Translations under genes and position numbers: made by a program
The notes under the pieces: model-generated
Database searches by the model: none
Told to the model about the DNA's origin: nothing
The model's input: the letters and a program-made list of their open reading frames with translations, nothing else
DNA from: Tuberibacillus calidus DSM 17572
Lineage (GTDB): Bacteria > Bacillota > Bacilli > Bacillales > Sporolactobacillaceae
Length of the DNA: 40,408 nt
Assembly: GCF_000430685.1 (NCBI RefSeq)
Contig: NZ_AUMM01000034.1
Coordinates: 1 to 40,408 of the forward strand
Direction of reading: 5' to 3'
Shown: positions 16,852 to 26,005 of the stretch, piece after piece
How positions within the stretch are numbered: the stretch's first letter is position 1
Layout: each line of letters opens with the position of its first letter

Positions 16852-17087
16852 CTTCTTCACTCCAATGCTAGCAGAAAATCAAAGCTAGCGAACTTTTTCA
16901 ATAGAAGCATAGAAAAAATCATTGATCTTTTCTTGTCTATTACTATAACGCCCTTTGCCACCGTTTGGAATAACCCTCGGGTTGTTTTTTCTCTCCGTCT
17001 TCAGTCGGAGGCCGGAAAAAGTACGTCACACAAAATGGGCGTTTGACATATTGTAAGATACAGCCAAAAAAATGGGAGGCATCTCTT

Positions 17088-18485
17088 ATGGGCATCGAAT
17101 TAACCGCGCTCCATTGGGTTTACCTCATATTCATCATCGCCATCATCGGGGTCATGGTCATGCGGCGCGACACGACGCTTGTTTGTCTCATCGGCATTTT
17201 CATCCTTGGCCTAGTCGCCACCTCATCCGTCGTTACAGCATTGACAGGTGTCTTTAACAGTTTGATATATGCGATTACCCAACTTCTCAGCACGATTTTC
17301 GTCATTTCTGTCATCGTCGCCATGAGCCGTGTCATGATGAAAACAGGGATCAGCGATGTGATGATCCGTCCGTTTGCAAAGCTAATAAAAAATTCAACCA
17401 CGGCTTACTGGGTCATCGGGATCGTCATGATGATCATCTCTTGGTTTTTCTGGCCGTCCCCCGCTGTGGCACTTCTGGGGGTCGTCCTCCTTCCGGTCGC
17501 ACTTAGGGTGGGGCTACCCGCATTAGGGGTGGCGATGGCGATGAACCTTTTCGGTCACGGCATAGCCCTTTCTGGAGATTACATCATACAAGGGGCACCG
17601 ACCTTAACCGCCCAAGCGGCAGGCATTCCAGTATCCGAAGTGATGCGTGCAAGTGTTCCGCTTGTCATCGTCATGGGCGTCGTCACAACCATCGTCGCTT
17701 TCTACTTTTTGAAAAGAGATATGAAAAACGGGACATTGAAGGTAACTGACGAGGAATTGTTATCTGCAGAAACCGGAAAAGGGGATCAAACAGACGCTCT
17801 TTCGCCAAAAGCAAAAACCTTTTTTGCCTTGCTGATTCCGATCCTTTTGATCTTGGATGTTGTCGGTATGCTGGTGTTCCATCTTCAAGGTGGGGATGCA
17901 ACGAGCCTCATCGGTGGCACCGTCATTTTTATTTTAGCCGCCATTTCCCTTTCGGCACATCATAACAAAGGCCTTGAAAAAATCACTTCTTATTTAATTG
18001 AGGGTTTACAATTTGGGTTCAAAGTTTTCGGTCCCGTCATCCCGATTGCTGCATTTTTTTACATGGGAGATGCCGGCTTCGCAGCGGTGTTCGGGCATGT
18101 ATTGCCTGCGCACTCAGAAGGGATCGTCAACGACCTGGGCAATGCCCTCGCCCAGTCGGTTCCGGTAAATAAAGAGGTAGCCGCAGGAACCTTAACGGTT
18201 GTCGGGGCGGTGACGGGGTTAGATGGTTCAGGTTTTTCGGGCATATCGCTCGCAGGTTCTGTCGCACACTTATTTGCCGCAGCGATTGGAAATGGCATCA
18301 GCACCCTTACCGCTCTCGGGCAAATCGCTGCCATTTGGGTCGGCGGAGGAACTTTGGTTCCGTGGGCTTTAATTCCTGCAGCAGCTATTTGTAACGTGGA
18401 TGCCTTTGAACTCGCTCGACGCAACCTTGTCCCCGTCATCATTGGTCTCATCGCAACGACGATTGTTGCCATGTTTCTCATCTAA
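17088..18485 (+). CDS. Multi-spanning permease, ion-transporter (GntP/DcuC/CitM-like) type
   Basis: Integral membrane protein of 465 aa with about 12 hydrophobic segments and a hydrophilic loop at 210-245, the arrangement of the ion-transporter superfamily. Glycine-rich re-entrant-like stretches occur in both halves (NLFGHGIALSGDYIIQGAP and VVGAVTGLDGSGFSGISLAG), suggesting an inverted-repeat transporter with Na+- or H+-coupled uptake of an organic anion. I cannot name the substrate. The frame opens at 17043, but the ATG at 17088 with GGGAGG 8 nt upstream is the start. The upstream spacer from 16861, divergent with liaF, contains short hairpins (CTCCG...CGGAG at 16993-17010 and two GCTAGC palindromes near 16868-16890) but no clear promoter. 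Confidence 0.75.
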   Translation: MGIELTALHWVYLIFIIAIIGVMVMRRDTTLVCLIGIFILGLVATSSVVTALTGVFNSLIYAITQLLSTIFVISVIVAMSRVMMKTGISDVMIRPFAKLIKNSTTAYWVIGIVMMIISWFFWPSPAVALLGVVLLPVALRVGLPALGVAMAMNLFGHGIALSGDYIIQGAPTLTAQAAGIPVSEVMRASVPLVIVMGVVTTIVAFYFLKRDMKNGTLKVTDEELLSAETGKGDQTDALSPKAKTFFALLIPILLILDVVGMLVFHLQGGDATSLIGGTVIFILAAISLSAHHNKGLEKITSYLIEGLQFGFKVFGPVIPIAAFFYMGDAGFAAVFGHVLPAHSEGIVNDLGNALAQSVPVNKEVAAGTLTVVGAVTGLDGSGFSGISLAGSVAHLFAAAIGNGISTLTALGQIAAIWVGGGTLVPWALIPAAAICNVDAFELARRNLVPVIIGLIATTIVAMFLI

Positions 18486-18497
18486 ACGTATAAAAAA

Positions 18498-18556
18498 CAG
18501 AGGTTGGCCCAAATGCATATCCCGCCAATTGGGGTCCAGCCTCTATTCGTATTTTT
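18498..18556. terminator. Terminator after the permease gene
   Basis: Long stem AGAGGTTGGCCCAA / TTGGGGTCCAGCCTCT with one small interruption, followed by a T-rich tail. It lies between convergent genes and may serve both. Confidence 0.8.
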
Positions 18557-18606
18557 ATAGAATGGTACAGCTTGTAAAAAAGATAAGATATTTATTAAAT
18601 ACGTCT

Positions 18607-19164
18607 TTATTTTTTTTGCTGTTTTTTTCGTTCCCTAAACCGCCGGACTTTCATCAAATTGCCGCACATTTTATCATCACAATAGCGCTTGGAATGGTTC
18701 TTTGTCGCGTCATAGAAGACCCACAGGCAGTCCTTATTGTCACAGATTTTCACCCTAGATAAATGCCCCTCAATCAATGAATGGATAAAAGACGTAACAA
18801 TCGCCTCGATGACACGGCTCCATCCTTTTTGGGTTGTTGAGAACACCAGGCGCCAACCATCCTCGCTTTTGACGAGCTCCCTTACTACTGGTGATTGTTG
18901 TAAATAATCATTTAGTAAGAGAATGTCCTTTTCGTCCACATCACCGCCTGAAGCCACACTTTCTGTCACCCGGCTGAGAAACGCGCGCAATTGGGTGAGG
19001 TGCTTGAAATCTTCTTCGTTTAAATCAAGTCCTGATTCCAGTTCCCATTTATTTAAAAAGGAGGCTCGCCATTCCGCTTCAAGCAAGCGGTCACGAGAGG
19101 GTTTTCCTGTCCCGCGCCAATCCCTCCAAATGCTGTTTAAAAAATCGATCCATATGAACTCCAT
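18607..19164 (-). CDS. CGNR zinc-finger / ABATE-domain protein
   Basis: Cytosolic protein of about 185 aa. The C-terminal ~45 residues form the zf-CGNR motif: CDNKDCLWVFYDATKNHSKR followed by YCDDKMCGNLMKVRRFRER, with four Cys as zinc ligands and the CGN..R signature. The N-terminal part matches the helical ABATE (stress-induced transcription regulator) region that usually precedes it. These proteins are thought to be transcription regulators; the target is unknown. The ATG at 19164 has AAAGG 8 nt upstream; a GTG at 19173 is too close to it. Confidence 0.85.
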   Translation of the reverse strand: MEFIWIDFLNSIWRDWRGTGKPSRDRLLEAEWRASFLNKWELESGLDLNEEDFKHLTQLRAFLSRVTESVASGGDVDEKDILLLNDYLQQSPVVRELVKSEDGWRLVFSTTQKGWSRVIEAIVTSFIHSLIEGHLSRVKICDNKDCLWVFYDATKNHSKRYCDDKMCGNLMKVRRFRERKKQQKK

Positions 19165-19278
19165 AAGACACACCTTTTTTCTTGTACTGGCAAGAAAAGT
19201 ATAAAATTTTTTCTGACTAGAATAAAAGCAACTAGACTTTGCCTACGTCAAAAAACTTGTCTGATCAATTTTTCTGTA

Positions 19279-19307
19279 TTGACCCATGTAAAAGTTATTG
19301 TTATGAT
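19279..19307 (+). promoter_or_regulatory. Sigma-A promoter of the DinB-like gene
   Basis: TTGACC (19279-19284), 17-bp spacer, TATGAT (19302-19307), 92 bp upstream of the start codon. Confidence 0.75.
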
Positions 19308-19310
19308 GAC

Positions 19311-19346
19311 TTTGTAACCATTAAAAATAATTTTACTGGTTACAAA
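19311..19346. promoter_or_regulatory. 10-bp inverted repeat in the DinB-like leader
   Basis: TTTGTAACCA (19311-19320) and TGGTTACAAA (19337-19346) are exact reverse complements separated by 16 A/T-rich bases. They start three bases after the -10 box, a position expected for a repressor operator; a hairpin in the mRNA is the alternative. Confidence 0.5.
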
Positions 19347-19399
19347 ACTATTTTACTGCACCTGAATGATAAATTCCAGTTGGGCAAAGGAGGATAACA

Positions 19400-19876
19400 A
19401 TGAACGCCATCCAATTGATTCAAAAACTCAGGGACTACAGTTGGGATGAAGAAGCATGGCAGCTCCCACTGGCACCCGCCATCGAAGGCATTTCGGCAAG
19501 CGTTGCCGCATGGCAACCGCCGGGCGGCGGCAATACGATCTGGCAAACCGTCAACCATCTCAACCACTATAATCGTCTAATGGTCAAAAGGTTGAGAGGC
19601 ATTCAAGCTTCGTCAACCGCTCGAAACAACACGGAAACATTCGGTGCACCTGGCGATCCCAATGACCAAGAGGGCTGGGAAAAGACGGTCGCAGAAGCCA
19701 AAGCGATTGCGCAAGATTTGAAAGAGGTTTTTGCTACCTTAACGGAGAAAGATTTAGAAACCGATGATCTCGGCGAAAGAATCGCCGATTGGATCATGCA
19801 CGATAGCTATCACACCGGACAAATCGTCTTGTTAAGAAAAATGCAGGGCTCCTGGCCGGCCACACGTGAAGGTTGA
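19400..19876 (+). CDS. DinB/YfiT-like metal-binding protein
   Basis: Soluble four-helix-bundle protein of 158 aa of the DinB superfamily. The three metal-ligand histidines expected for the family are visible: one in VNHLNHYNRL (near residue 51) and two in DWIMHDSYHTGQIVLL (near 134-138). These proteins often act as thiol-dependent transferases or have unknown roles; the substrate cannot be inferred. AAAGGAGG precedes the ATG. A good promoter and an inverted repeat lie upstream, and the DNA glycosylase gene follows after 43 bases, so the two are probably cotranscribed. Confidence 0.85.
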   Translation: MNAIQLIQKLRDYSWDEEAWQLPLAPAIEGISASVAAWQPPGGGNTIWQTVNHLNHYNRLMVKRLRGIQASSTARNNTETFGAPGDPNDQEGWEKTVAEAKAIAQDLKEVFATLTEKDLETDDLGERIADWIMHDSYHTGQIVLLRKMQGSWPATREG

Positions 19877-19919
19877 GGCCTACATACTCAGGCACCGGCG
19901 AATATTTGGAGGTTAAGAC

Positions 19920-20792
19920 ATGAATTGGATCGTAGAGGTACCGAATGATTTTAAATTCGAGACGACCGCAACCGGGCACGGCTGGTATCGGCTCGCTCCG
20001 TTTCACTATGATAACGACCAAAAAACCCTTTATAAAGTGGAAGAACTTGAGAGCGGAAAAGTGGTGCACATCACCATCGCACCATATGGCGAAGACGCCG
20101 TCACCGTTTCGGTTAACGATGGCGTACTGGATGATTCAGAGCAAGCCGAAATTCTACAAAAGGTGCGCTGGATGCTCCGCCTAGACGAAAACCTACAGCC
20201 TTTTTATGAAAAATGTCTCCAAATCCCGGAAATGGCTTATGTCGCTCATGAAAAACACGGGCGTTTGCTGCGCTCCTCTACGATCTTTGAAGATATTGTC
20301 AAGGTGATGCTGACGACCAATACCACATGGAACCGAACGATTTCTATGGCCGCCGCCATCGTCAACAAAATGGGAAAACCACTAGAAAGCCACCCTGAAT
20401 TAAAGGCGTTTCCGAAGCCAAGCACCTTTGTTGAAAAAGGAGAAGCGTATTTAAAAGAAGAAATCCGCCTCGGTTATCGAAGCGGTTACTTGTACGAATT
20501 GGCTTTAAAAGTGGCATCCGGTGAACTCGATTTAACGAAATGGAAAAACTTGCCGACAGAACAACTGATCAAAGAATTGAAAGCCATTAAAGGCATTGGT
20601 CCCTATGCCCAAAGCACATTGCTGATGATTCTTGGGTCATACAGCGAGCTCCCGGTTGACAGCGAGTTTCGCAAGCATGTCGAAAACAAATATTTTAAAG
20701 GAAAAAAAATGACTGCAAAAGCCGCATCCGCTTTATACAGCGAGTGGGGCAACTATAAATACTTGGCGTATTGGTTTGACAGGCACCCTTAA
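19920..20792 (+). CDS. HhH-GPD DNA glycosylase (AlkA / OGG-like)
   Basis: Base-excision repair glycosylase of 290 aa. The N-terminal ~100 residues form an AlkA/OGG1-like beta domain; LRSSTIFEDIVKVMLTTNTT opens the helical domain; the helix-hairpin-helix LKAIKGIGPYAQSTLLMILG spans about 220-240 and is followed by the catalytic Asp in ELPVDSEFRKH. There is no C-terminal Fe-S Cys cluster, which separates it from endonuclease III. Substrate (alkylated purines or 8-oxoguanine) is not decided. GGAGG lies upstream of the ATG. Its stop codon overlaps that of the convergent ecsB. Confidence 0.85.
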   Translation: MNWIVEVPNDFKFETTATGHGWYRLAPFHYDNDQKTLYKVEELESGKVVHITIAPYGEDAVTVSVNDGVLDDSEQAEILQKVRWMLRLDENLQPFYEKCLQIPEMAYVAHEKHGRLLRSSTIFEDIVKVMLTTNTTWNRTISMAAAIVNKMGKPLESHPELKAFPKPSTFVEKGEAYLKEEIRLGYRSGYLYELALKVASGELDLTKWKNLPTEQLIKELKAIKGIGPYAQSTLLMILGSYSELPVDSEFRKHVENKYFKGKKMTAKAASALYSEWGNYKYLAYWFDRHP

Positions 20793-20807
20793 ACCGTGCC
20801 TGTTTTG
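20779..20807 (+). terminator. Terminator spanning the convergent stop codons
   Basis: ACAGGCAC (20779-20786) pairs with GTGCCTGT (20796-20803), followed by TTTGTTT. The loop contains the overlapping stop codons of the glycosylase gene and ecsB. Confidence 0.65.
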
Positions 20808-22003
20808 TTTACCTTACGTTTCACGTAACTATAAGTAAAAGCGTAAATGAGCGCGAGACCGACTAAAAGAGTAATCCCCGCGATTTCCAGGCTTCGGCTT
20901 ATAAACAGAGTGAAAAGGCTAAAGATAACCATTTGTACCAATAATACGGTGCTGTATATATGAAGAAAACTGCTTTTTAAATATTTTTCGGATAGCGTAA
21001 AACTCGTGGACGAACTCGCAAAATATTCGTTATAGAGTGCTGTTAGTTGACTAGCCGTAAGATACGTAAAAACCCAAGCGACAATGGCTGACGTCACGCC
21101 TTTCGGGAGTAGGATCATGAGCAGGATGCCAATGAGAAGAAGTCTGAACCAAATCCCCAAATATTCACCGGAACGAATGAATGTTTTAAGGTAAAACTTT
21201 TTAAATACCTGTGCTTGTCCATAACCGTAAAGCTCGGTAAGCCCCGTCAACCATCTTCTCGGTTTCATGCGATTGCGCATTTTCGGTACATCCGTAATCA
21301 TGTTAGCCAATCGGTAAAACCGCTCAAGCTGCCGTTTTTCACCCGCAAGCAACTTGTCCCATTTCAAGAGGTGTTTGGACAGAGGCTGAATGATGCTCAA
21401 AGTCAATACAACAATGGCAAGAATGACGATAACAACCGCCCACCACGGCGTTTTAAAAAGAACCATCCCGATAAAAACGATCGTCAAAAAGCCTCTTAAA
21501 AGATCATATAGCGTGCTCTCTAATACATGTTGTTCTTGCCAGACCGCATAAAGATTCCAGGCTTTCACAGCAAAAAGCAGGACGAGAATGATGAGGTATC
21601 CCATTATATCCGAACTAACGGTATGGCGATAAAGCGGCATGGCAATCGCCCAGACAAACACGATGCTAGTGCCTTGAAGCAAGCCATTATAGATTAAAGC
21701 CTGGCGAAAATAGCCCGCCAATTGTTTTTCAACCGGTAATAAAAAAACGAGATCCGCCGATTTTAGGAAAGTTCGTAACGGCGTGCGAAAGACTAAGATG
21801 CCAAAGACAGCGGTCAATATCCATTCGGTCGGAAAATCGGATGACAGCCCTTTAATCCAGCGTTGGTAATAGACACCGCCACCTAAAATAAGGATATAAA
21901 GCGAAAACATAAAGCCGCTGTTACCAAGCAATTTTAAATATCGGGACGCTTCCTGCCAAAATTCTCCGCGCCGCACCATCCATAATTGCTTTATTTTTTC
22001 CAT
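20789..22003 (-). CDS. ecsB: ABC transporter permease EcsB
   Basis: Membrane component of the Ecs ABC transporter, 404 aa (B. subtilis EcsB 408 aa). It has about ten hydrophobic segments and the EcsB-type N-terminus (LWMVRRGEFWQEASRYLKLL). Ecs affects protein secretion, processing of regulated membrane proteolysis substrates by RasP, and competence in B. subtilis; the transported substrate there may be peptides. The gene overlaps ecsA by 13 bases. There is no ecsC behind it in this window. Confidence 0.9.
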   Translation of the reverse strand: MEKIKQLWMVRRGEFWQEASRYLKLLGNSGFMFSLYILILGGGVYYQRWIKGLSSDFPTEWILTAVFGILVFRTPLRTFLKSADLVFLLPVEKQLAGYFRQALIYNGLLQGTSIVFVWAIAMPLYRHTVSSDIMGYLIILVLLFAVKAWNLYAVWQEQHVLESTLYDLLRGFLTIVFIGMVLFKTPWWAVVIVILAIVVLTLSIIQPLSKHLLKWDKLLAGEKRQLERFYRLANMITDVPKMRNRMKPRRWLTGLTELYGYGQAQVFKKFYLKTFIRSGEYLGIWFRLLLIGILLMILLPKGVTSAIVAWVFTYLTASQLTALYNEYFASSSTSFTLSEKYLKSSFLHIYSTVLLVQMVIFSLFTLFISRSLEIAGITLLVGLALIYAFTYSYVKRKVNKTGTV

Positions 22004-22746
22004 GGCTCTTCACCTTTAGCCACAGCAACATAGAGATCGTGCAGAGTAATCTTCGGGTCGCCAACCTTCTGTCTTAATTCCTCCATCGTCCCTTGCATGG
22101 CAATCTTTCCTTGATGTAGGAGTATAAACCGATCGCAATATTGTTCGGCTGTCGATAGGATATGGGTCGACATGAGAATGCCAGAGCCTTTTTCTTTCAT
22201 TTCCACCATCAAATCCAAGAGGGCTTGAATAGCCAGCGGATCCAAGCCGACAAACGGCTCGTCCACGACATAAAGGGCCGGTTCGACGAGAAAGGCGGAG
22301 AGGATCATGACTTTCTGCTTCATGCCCTTGGAAAAATGGGCCGGAAACCACTTCAACCTATTCGTCATTTGAAACATTTCCAAAAGTCCCGGGAGTCGTT
22401 TTTCATATACCTCTTTTTTTAAACCATATGCCATCGCCGTTAACTCCAAATGTTCGCTCAGTGTCAATTGTTCATAAAGACTTGGCGTCTCGGGAATATA
22501 ACCGATCCGCGAACGATAACGATCGGCATCCTCTTGAATGGTCTGACCGGCAATTTTAATAACACCTTCTGTCGGTTCAAGAAGCCCTAAAATATGTTTG
22601 ATCGTCGTGCTTTTCCCCGCTCCGTTTAAACCGACTAGGCCGACAAGCTCCCCCTGATTCACATGAAAATTTAAATCATGAAGCACTTGGGCTTTTCTCG
22701 AATAACCGCCGCTTAAATGTTCCACTTCCAAAATCGGTTTTCCCAT
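21991..22746 (-). CDS. ecsA: ABC transporter ATP-binding protein EcsA
   Basis: ATPase of 251 aa (B. subtilis EcsA 247 aa). Walker A GLNGAGKSTTIKHI (near residue 40), signature FSKGMKQKVMIL (near 138), Walker B ALYVVDEPFVGLDPL (near 158) and the H-loop His in MSTHILS are all present. AAGGAG lies 7 nt before the ATG. It pairs with ecsB. In B. subtilis ecsA is divergent from hit; here hit has the same relative orientation but lies 12 kb away. Confidence 0.93.
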   Translation of the reverse strand: MGKPILEVEHLSGGYSRKAQVLHDLNFHVNQGELVGLVGLNGAGKSTTIKHILGLLEPTEGVIKIAGQTIQEDADRYRSRIGYIPETPSLYEQLTLSEHLELTAMAYGLKKEVYEKRLPGLLEMFQMTNRLKWFPAHFSKGMKQKVMILSAFLVEPALYVVDEPFVGLDPLAIQALLDLMVEMKEKGSGILMSTHILSTAEQYCDRFILLHQGKIAMQGTMEELRQKVGDPKITLHDLYVAVAKGEEPWKK

Positions 22747-22857
22747 GACTTTACTCCTTATTTTTAACTTTCATTTCTTTTTATTTTCTCAAAACCGGCG
22801 GCGGAATGCCACTCATCTCCCCGAAAACAGTGACAAAAGGATATCTTTCCTAACCAA

Positions 22858-22891
22858 TATAAAAAGCCGGATGCCATCCGAACATCCGGCT
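22858..22891 (-). terminator. Terminator of the ilv-leu operon
   Basis: Minus-strand 9-bp stem AGCCGGATG / CATCCGGCT with a 9-nt loop, followed by TTTTATATT, 8 bases after the ilvA stop codon. Confidence 0.85.
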
Positions 22892-22899
22892 CCAGTTGG

Positions 22900-23871
22900 T
22901 TATATCATAAGTGATGAAGACTTTGGCGATTGGGCCAAGTCAAGGAATTGCGGAATGCGGCTGGCATCGACATTGCCGCCAGTAATCATGACACCAATCT
23001 TATTACCTCCAATCAAATGAGGTTTCGCAAGAAGTGCTGCTAAAGCGCTAGCCCCCGCCCCTTCCACGAGCATTTTCTCACGCTCGAGCATCAAAAGAAT
23101 GGCGCAGGCAATATCCCGGTCACTGACGGTGATCATCTGATCAACGTAACGCTCAATTATAGGAAATGTGAGGCGCCCCGTTTCCTTTACCAGAAGACCA
23201 TCGGCAATAGACTGCACAAAGGGCAAGCGCTCATCGGGCGCTCCGTAAAAGCGCTTGTAAGTGGCTTGCGCTCCTTCTGCTTGAACCCCGATTAGTTTTA
23301 TTTCAGGATGCGTCTCCTTGACGGCAACGGCCGTGCCCGCAAGAAGTCCACCTCCGCCGACCGGAACGATGATGGTATCCAGTTCCGGGCATTGCTGCAA
23401 CATTTCAAAGGCGACCGTCCCTTGGCCTGCTATAACATGCGGATCATCAAACGCATGTACGAAGGTGCCGTTAGCGGATAATGCTGCATTATAGGCTTCC
23501 TGATAAGTTTCACCGATCAAAACAACTTTTGCCCCATAGCTTTCCGTTGCCTGTACCTTTGCCTTAGGTGCTGAAACAGGCATATAAATTTTTGCAGAGA
23601 GTCCCCTCATCGTACCGCTTAAAGCAACGCCTTGTGCGTGATTGCCAGCCGAAGCGGCCACGACTCCTTGGCTAGCCTCACGATCCGTAAGCGAAAAAAT
23701 TTTGTTCGTTGCGCCGCGAATTTTAAAAGAACCAGTCTTTTGTGCGTTCTCCATTTTCAAATAAACGGTTTTCCCCGTTAAGCGATCGATGGTTTTCGAC
23801 CGTTTCAGCGGCGTGCGATGAACGATGGAATATAAGCGCTCCATCGCGGTTATTACATCTTGTAGTGTCAA
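22900..23871 (-). CDS. ilvA: Threonine dehydratase, short form
   Basis: PLP enzyme that deaminates L-threonine to 2-oxobutanoate for isoleucine synthesis, 323 aa. The PLP lysine is in TGSFKIRGATNKI (near residue 50) and the phosphate loop is VPVGGGGLLAGTA (near 172). The protein ends after the catalytic domain, so the C-terminal ACT-like domain that gives feedback inhibition in the ~420-aa B. subtilis enzyme is absent; the length is that of the catabolic TdcB-type. It could also act on serine. The start is TTG at 23871, overlapping the leuD stop as TTGA, so translation is probably coupled. Last gene of the operon. Confidence 0.9.
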   Translation of the reverse strand: MTLQDVITAMERLYSIVHRTPLKRSKTIDRLTGKTVYLKMENAQKTGSFKIRGATNKIFSLTDREASQGVVAASAGNHAQGVALSGTMRGLSAKIYMPVSAPKAKVQATESYGAKVVLIGETYQEAYNAALSANGTFVHAFDDPHVIAGQGTVAFEMLQQCPELDTIIVPVGGGGLLAGTAVAVKETHPEIKLIGVQAEGAQATYKRFYGAPDERLPFVQSIADGLLVKETGRLTFPIIERYVDQMITVSDRDIACAILLMLEREKMLVEGAGASALAALLAKPHLIGGNKIGVMITGGNVDASRIPQFLDLAQSPKSSSLMI

Positions 23872-24482
23872 GCAATTCCCATGTTTTCACCCTCTTCTTT
23901 CCACTTTTCTTCAAAAGCGCGAATTTTATCTTCCAATTGCAATGTCAGAGCGATTTCGTCCCAGCCATTTAGTAAGCATTGTTTTCGATACGGGTCTATG
24001 TCAAAGCGAGCGGTAAAATGGAATGCCTCGCAATGAACGGTTTGTTCGGGTAAGTCCACCCTAACTTTGAGGGAACCCACCTCTGCTTTTTCCATCAGAA
24101 AAGCGGTTTCCTCCTCTGAAAGAACAATCGGCAAAATACCGTTTTGTAAACAATTATTATAAAAAATATCGGCAAAACTCGGAGCGATGATCACTTTAAA
24201 GCCAAAATCAAGGAGCGCCCAGGGTGCATGCTCTCTTGAAGAGCCGCAGCCGAAATTGTCTCCGCTGACAAGGATCGATGCCCCTTTATATATCGGATTG
24301 TTTAAAACAAAATCCGACCGCTCATTTCCTTTATGATCATACCGCCAATGATAAAAGAGAAACTGACCGAAGCCTTGGCGCTCAATGCGTTTCAAAAACT
24401 GTTTGGGCACGATTTGATCGGTATCCACGTTGGCCCGATTCAGCGGACAAACTTTGCCTTCATGCACACGAATCGGTTCCAT
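23868..24482 (-). CDS. leuD: 3-isopropylmalate dehydratase small subunit
   Basis: Small subunit of isopropylmalate isomerase, 204 aa (B. subtilis 199 aa). VDTDQIVPKQFLKRI near residue 20 and SGDNFGCGSSREHAPWALLD near 68 are the aconitase swivel-domain signatures. The ATG at 24482 is 6 nt after GGGGGG; upstream in-frame Met codons (24488, 24524) are less well placed. It pairs with leuC, 72 bases upstream. Confidence 0.94.
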   Translation of the reverse strand: MEPIRVHEGKVCPLNRANVDTDQIVPKQFLKRIERQGFGQFLFYHWRYDHKGNERSDFVLNNPIYKGASILVSGDNFGCGSSREHAPWALLDFGFKVIIAPSFADIFYNNCLQNGILPIVLSEEETAFLMEKAEVGSLKVRVDLPEQTVHCEAFHFTARFDIDPYRKQCLLNGWDEIALTLQLEDKIRAFEEKWKEEGENMGIA

Positions 24483-24554
24483 AACCATCCCCCCAACAGA
24501 ATTATTTTCTAAAACTTCTGACACGAAAGGTTGTATTTAGATACACCTTTACCA

Positions 24555-25979
24555 TCATGAAATCGTAATGGTTTCTTCTTGGTTCAAGCGGTGGACGGGG
24601 ATGAAATGCCCGGCAATCGCCGCAGCTGCCGCCATTGCGGGGCTGACGAGGTGCGTCCTTGAACCGGCACCTTGGCGTCCCTCAAAATTCCGATTGGATG
24701 TCGACGCTGCCCGTTCACCTGGTTGCAAAACATCATCATTCATGGCCAAGCACATGCTGCATCCAGGTTCGCGCCATTCAAACCCGGCCTCTTTGAATAT
24801 GCGGTCCAACCCCTCTCTTTCTGCCGCTTTTTTCACCGAGTGTGAGCCGGGGACGACGATGGCTTTGACCTTTTCATGGACTTTGCGACCTTTGACAATT
24901 TCAGCAGCAATCCGCAAATCGCTGAGACGCGAATTCGTACAGGAGCCGATGAACACATGGTCAATGGCGATCTCTTCTATCGGTGTGCCCGGCTTCAATC
25001 CCATGTACTCCAAAGCTTTTTCTGCAGCTTTTCGCTCGGATGGTTTAGCAAAATCATCCGGTGAAGGCACCCGCCCCGATATCGGCACACACATGGATGG
25101 ATTCGTCCCCCATGTGACCTGGGGCTCAATGGTCGAAGCATCCATTTCAATCGTTCGATCATAGACCGCCCCATCATCAGTTTTCAATTTGAGCCACGCC
25201 TCAGCTGCTCGGGAAAAAGTCTCTCCCTTTGGGACATATTTTTTCCCTTCCAAATACTCGATCGTTTTTTGATCGGGGCTGATCATTCCGGCCCGTGCCC
25301 CTGCTTCAATGGACATGTTGCAAACCGTCATGCGTTCTTCCATTGACAGATTGCGGATCGCTTCACCGGTATATTCGAAAATGAAACCCGTGCCTGTTTT
25401 AACCCCAAATCGAGCAATAAAGGCGAGAATGATGTCTTTTGCACTCACTCCAGGTCTGATGCGCCCGTTAATCTTTACTTGCATGGTTTTCGGTTTCGAT
25501 TGCCATAAAGTTTGCGTAGCCAGAACATGTTCCACCTCGCTCGTTCCAATGCCAAAAGCGAGAGCACCGAAAGCACCATGAGTAGACGTGTGGCTATCTC
25601 CGCAAACAATGGTTTTTCCCGGCTGGGTTAAACCGAGTTCCGGTCCGATGACATGGACAATGCCTTGGTCAGGATGATGGATATCCGCAAGCGGAATGCC
25701 ATATTCCCGACAATTTTCTGCAAGGGTCAACATTTGCTTTTTGGCAATTTCATCGTGAATGACATGGCGGTTTCGCGTCGGCACATTATGGTCCACCGTC
25801 GCATAAGTCAAATCAGGACGCCGAACCCGTCGTCCGGAAAGCCGTAACCCTTCAAAAGCCTGCGGAGATGTGACTTCATGAACAAGATGCAAATCAATGT
25901 AGAGCAAATCGGGTTTACCTGGTTCGCGATGAACGACATGACGTTCCCAAATTTTATCAATAATCGTTTTTGGTTCCAT
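24555..25979 (-). CDS. leuC: 3-isopropylmalate dehydratase large subunit
   Basis: Aconitase-family large subunit, 474 aa (B. subtilis 472 aa). The [4Fe-4S] cysteines are in [16 protein letters not shown] (near residue 348) and [11 protein letters not shown] (near 407-410). [20 protein letters not shown] near 130 binds substrate. Of the two adjacent ATG codons after GGAGG, the second (25979) has better spacing. It lies 26 bases after leuB. Confidence 0.95.
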   Translation of the reverse strand: MEPKTIIDKIWERHVVHREPGKPDLLYIDLHLVHEVTSPQAFEGLRLSGRRVRRPDLTYATVDHNVPTRNRHVIHDEIAKKQMLTLAENCREYGIPLADIHHPDQGIVHVIGPELGLTQPGKTIVCGDSHTSTHGAFGALAFGIGTSEVEHVLATQTLWQSKPKTMQVKINGRIRPGVSAKDIILAFIARFGVKTGTGFIFEYTGEAIRNLSMEERMTVCNMSIEAGARAGMISPDQKTIEYLEGKKYVPKGETFSRAAEAWLKLKTDDGAVYDRTIEMDASTIEPQVTWGTNPSMCVPISGRVPSPDDFAKPSERKAAEKALEYMGLKPGTPIEEIAIDHVFIGSCTNSRLSDLRIAAEIVKGRKVHEKVKAIVVPGSHSVKKAAEREGLDRIFKEAGFEWREPGCSMCLAMNDDVLQPGERAASTSNRNFEGRQGAGSRTHLVSPAMAAAAAIAGHFIPVHRLNQEETITIS

Positions 25980-26005
25980 CATCTTCCTCCTAAAACCATG
26001 CATCT

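Noticed and set aside
17043-17071. TTGACA at 17043 as promoter of the permease gene
   Set aside because: No -10 box at a suitable distance; the following bases are A-rich and lead into the ribosome site.
24568-25164. 198-codon plus-strand open frame opposite leuC
   Set aside because: It is a shadow of the conserved leuC reading frame.
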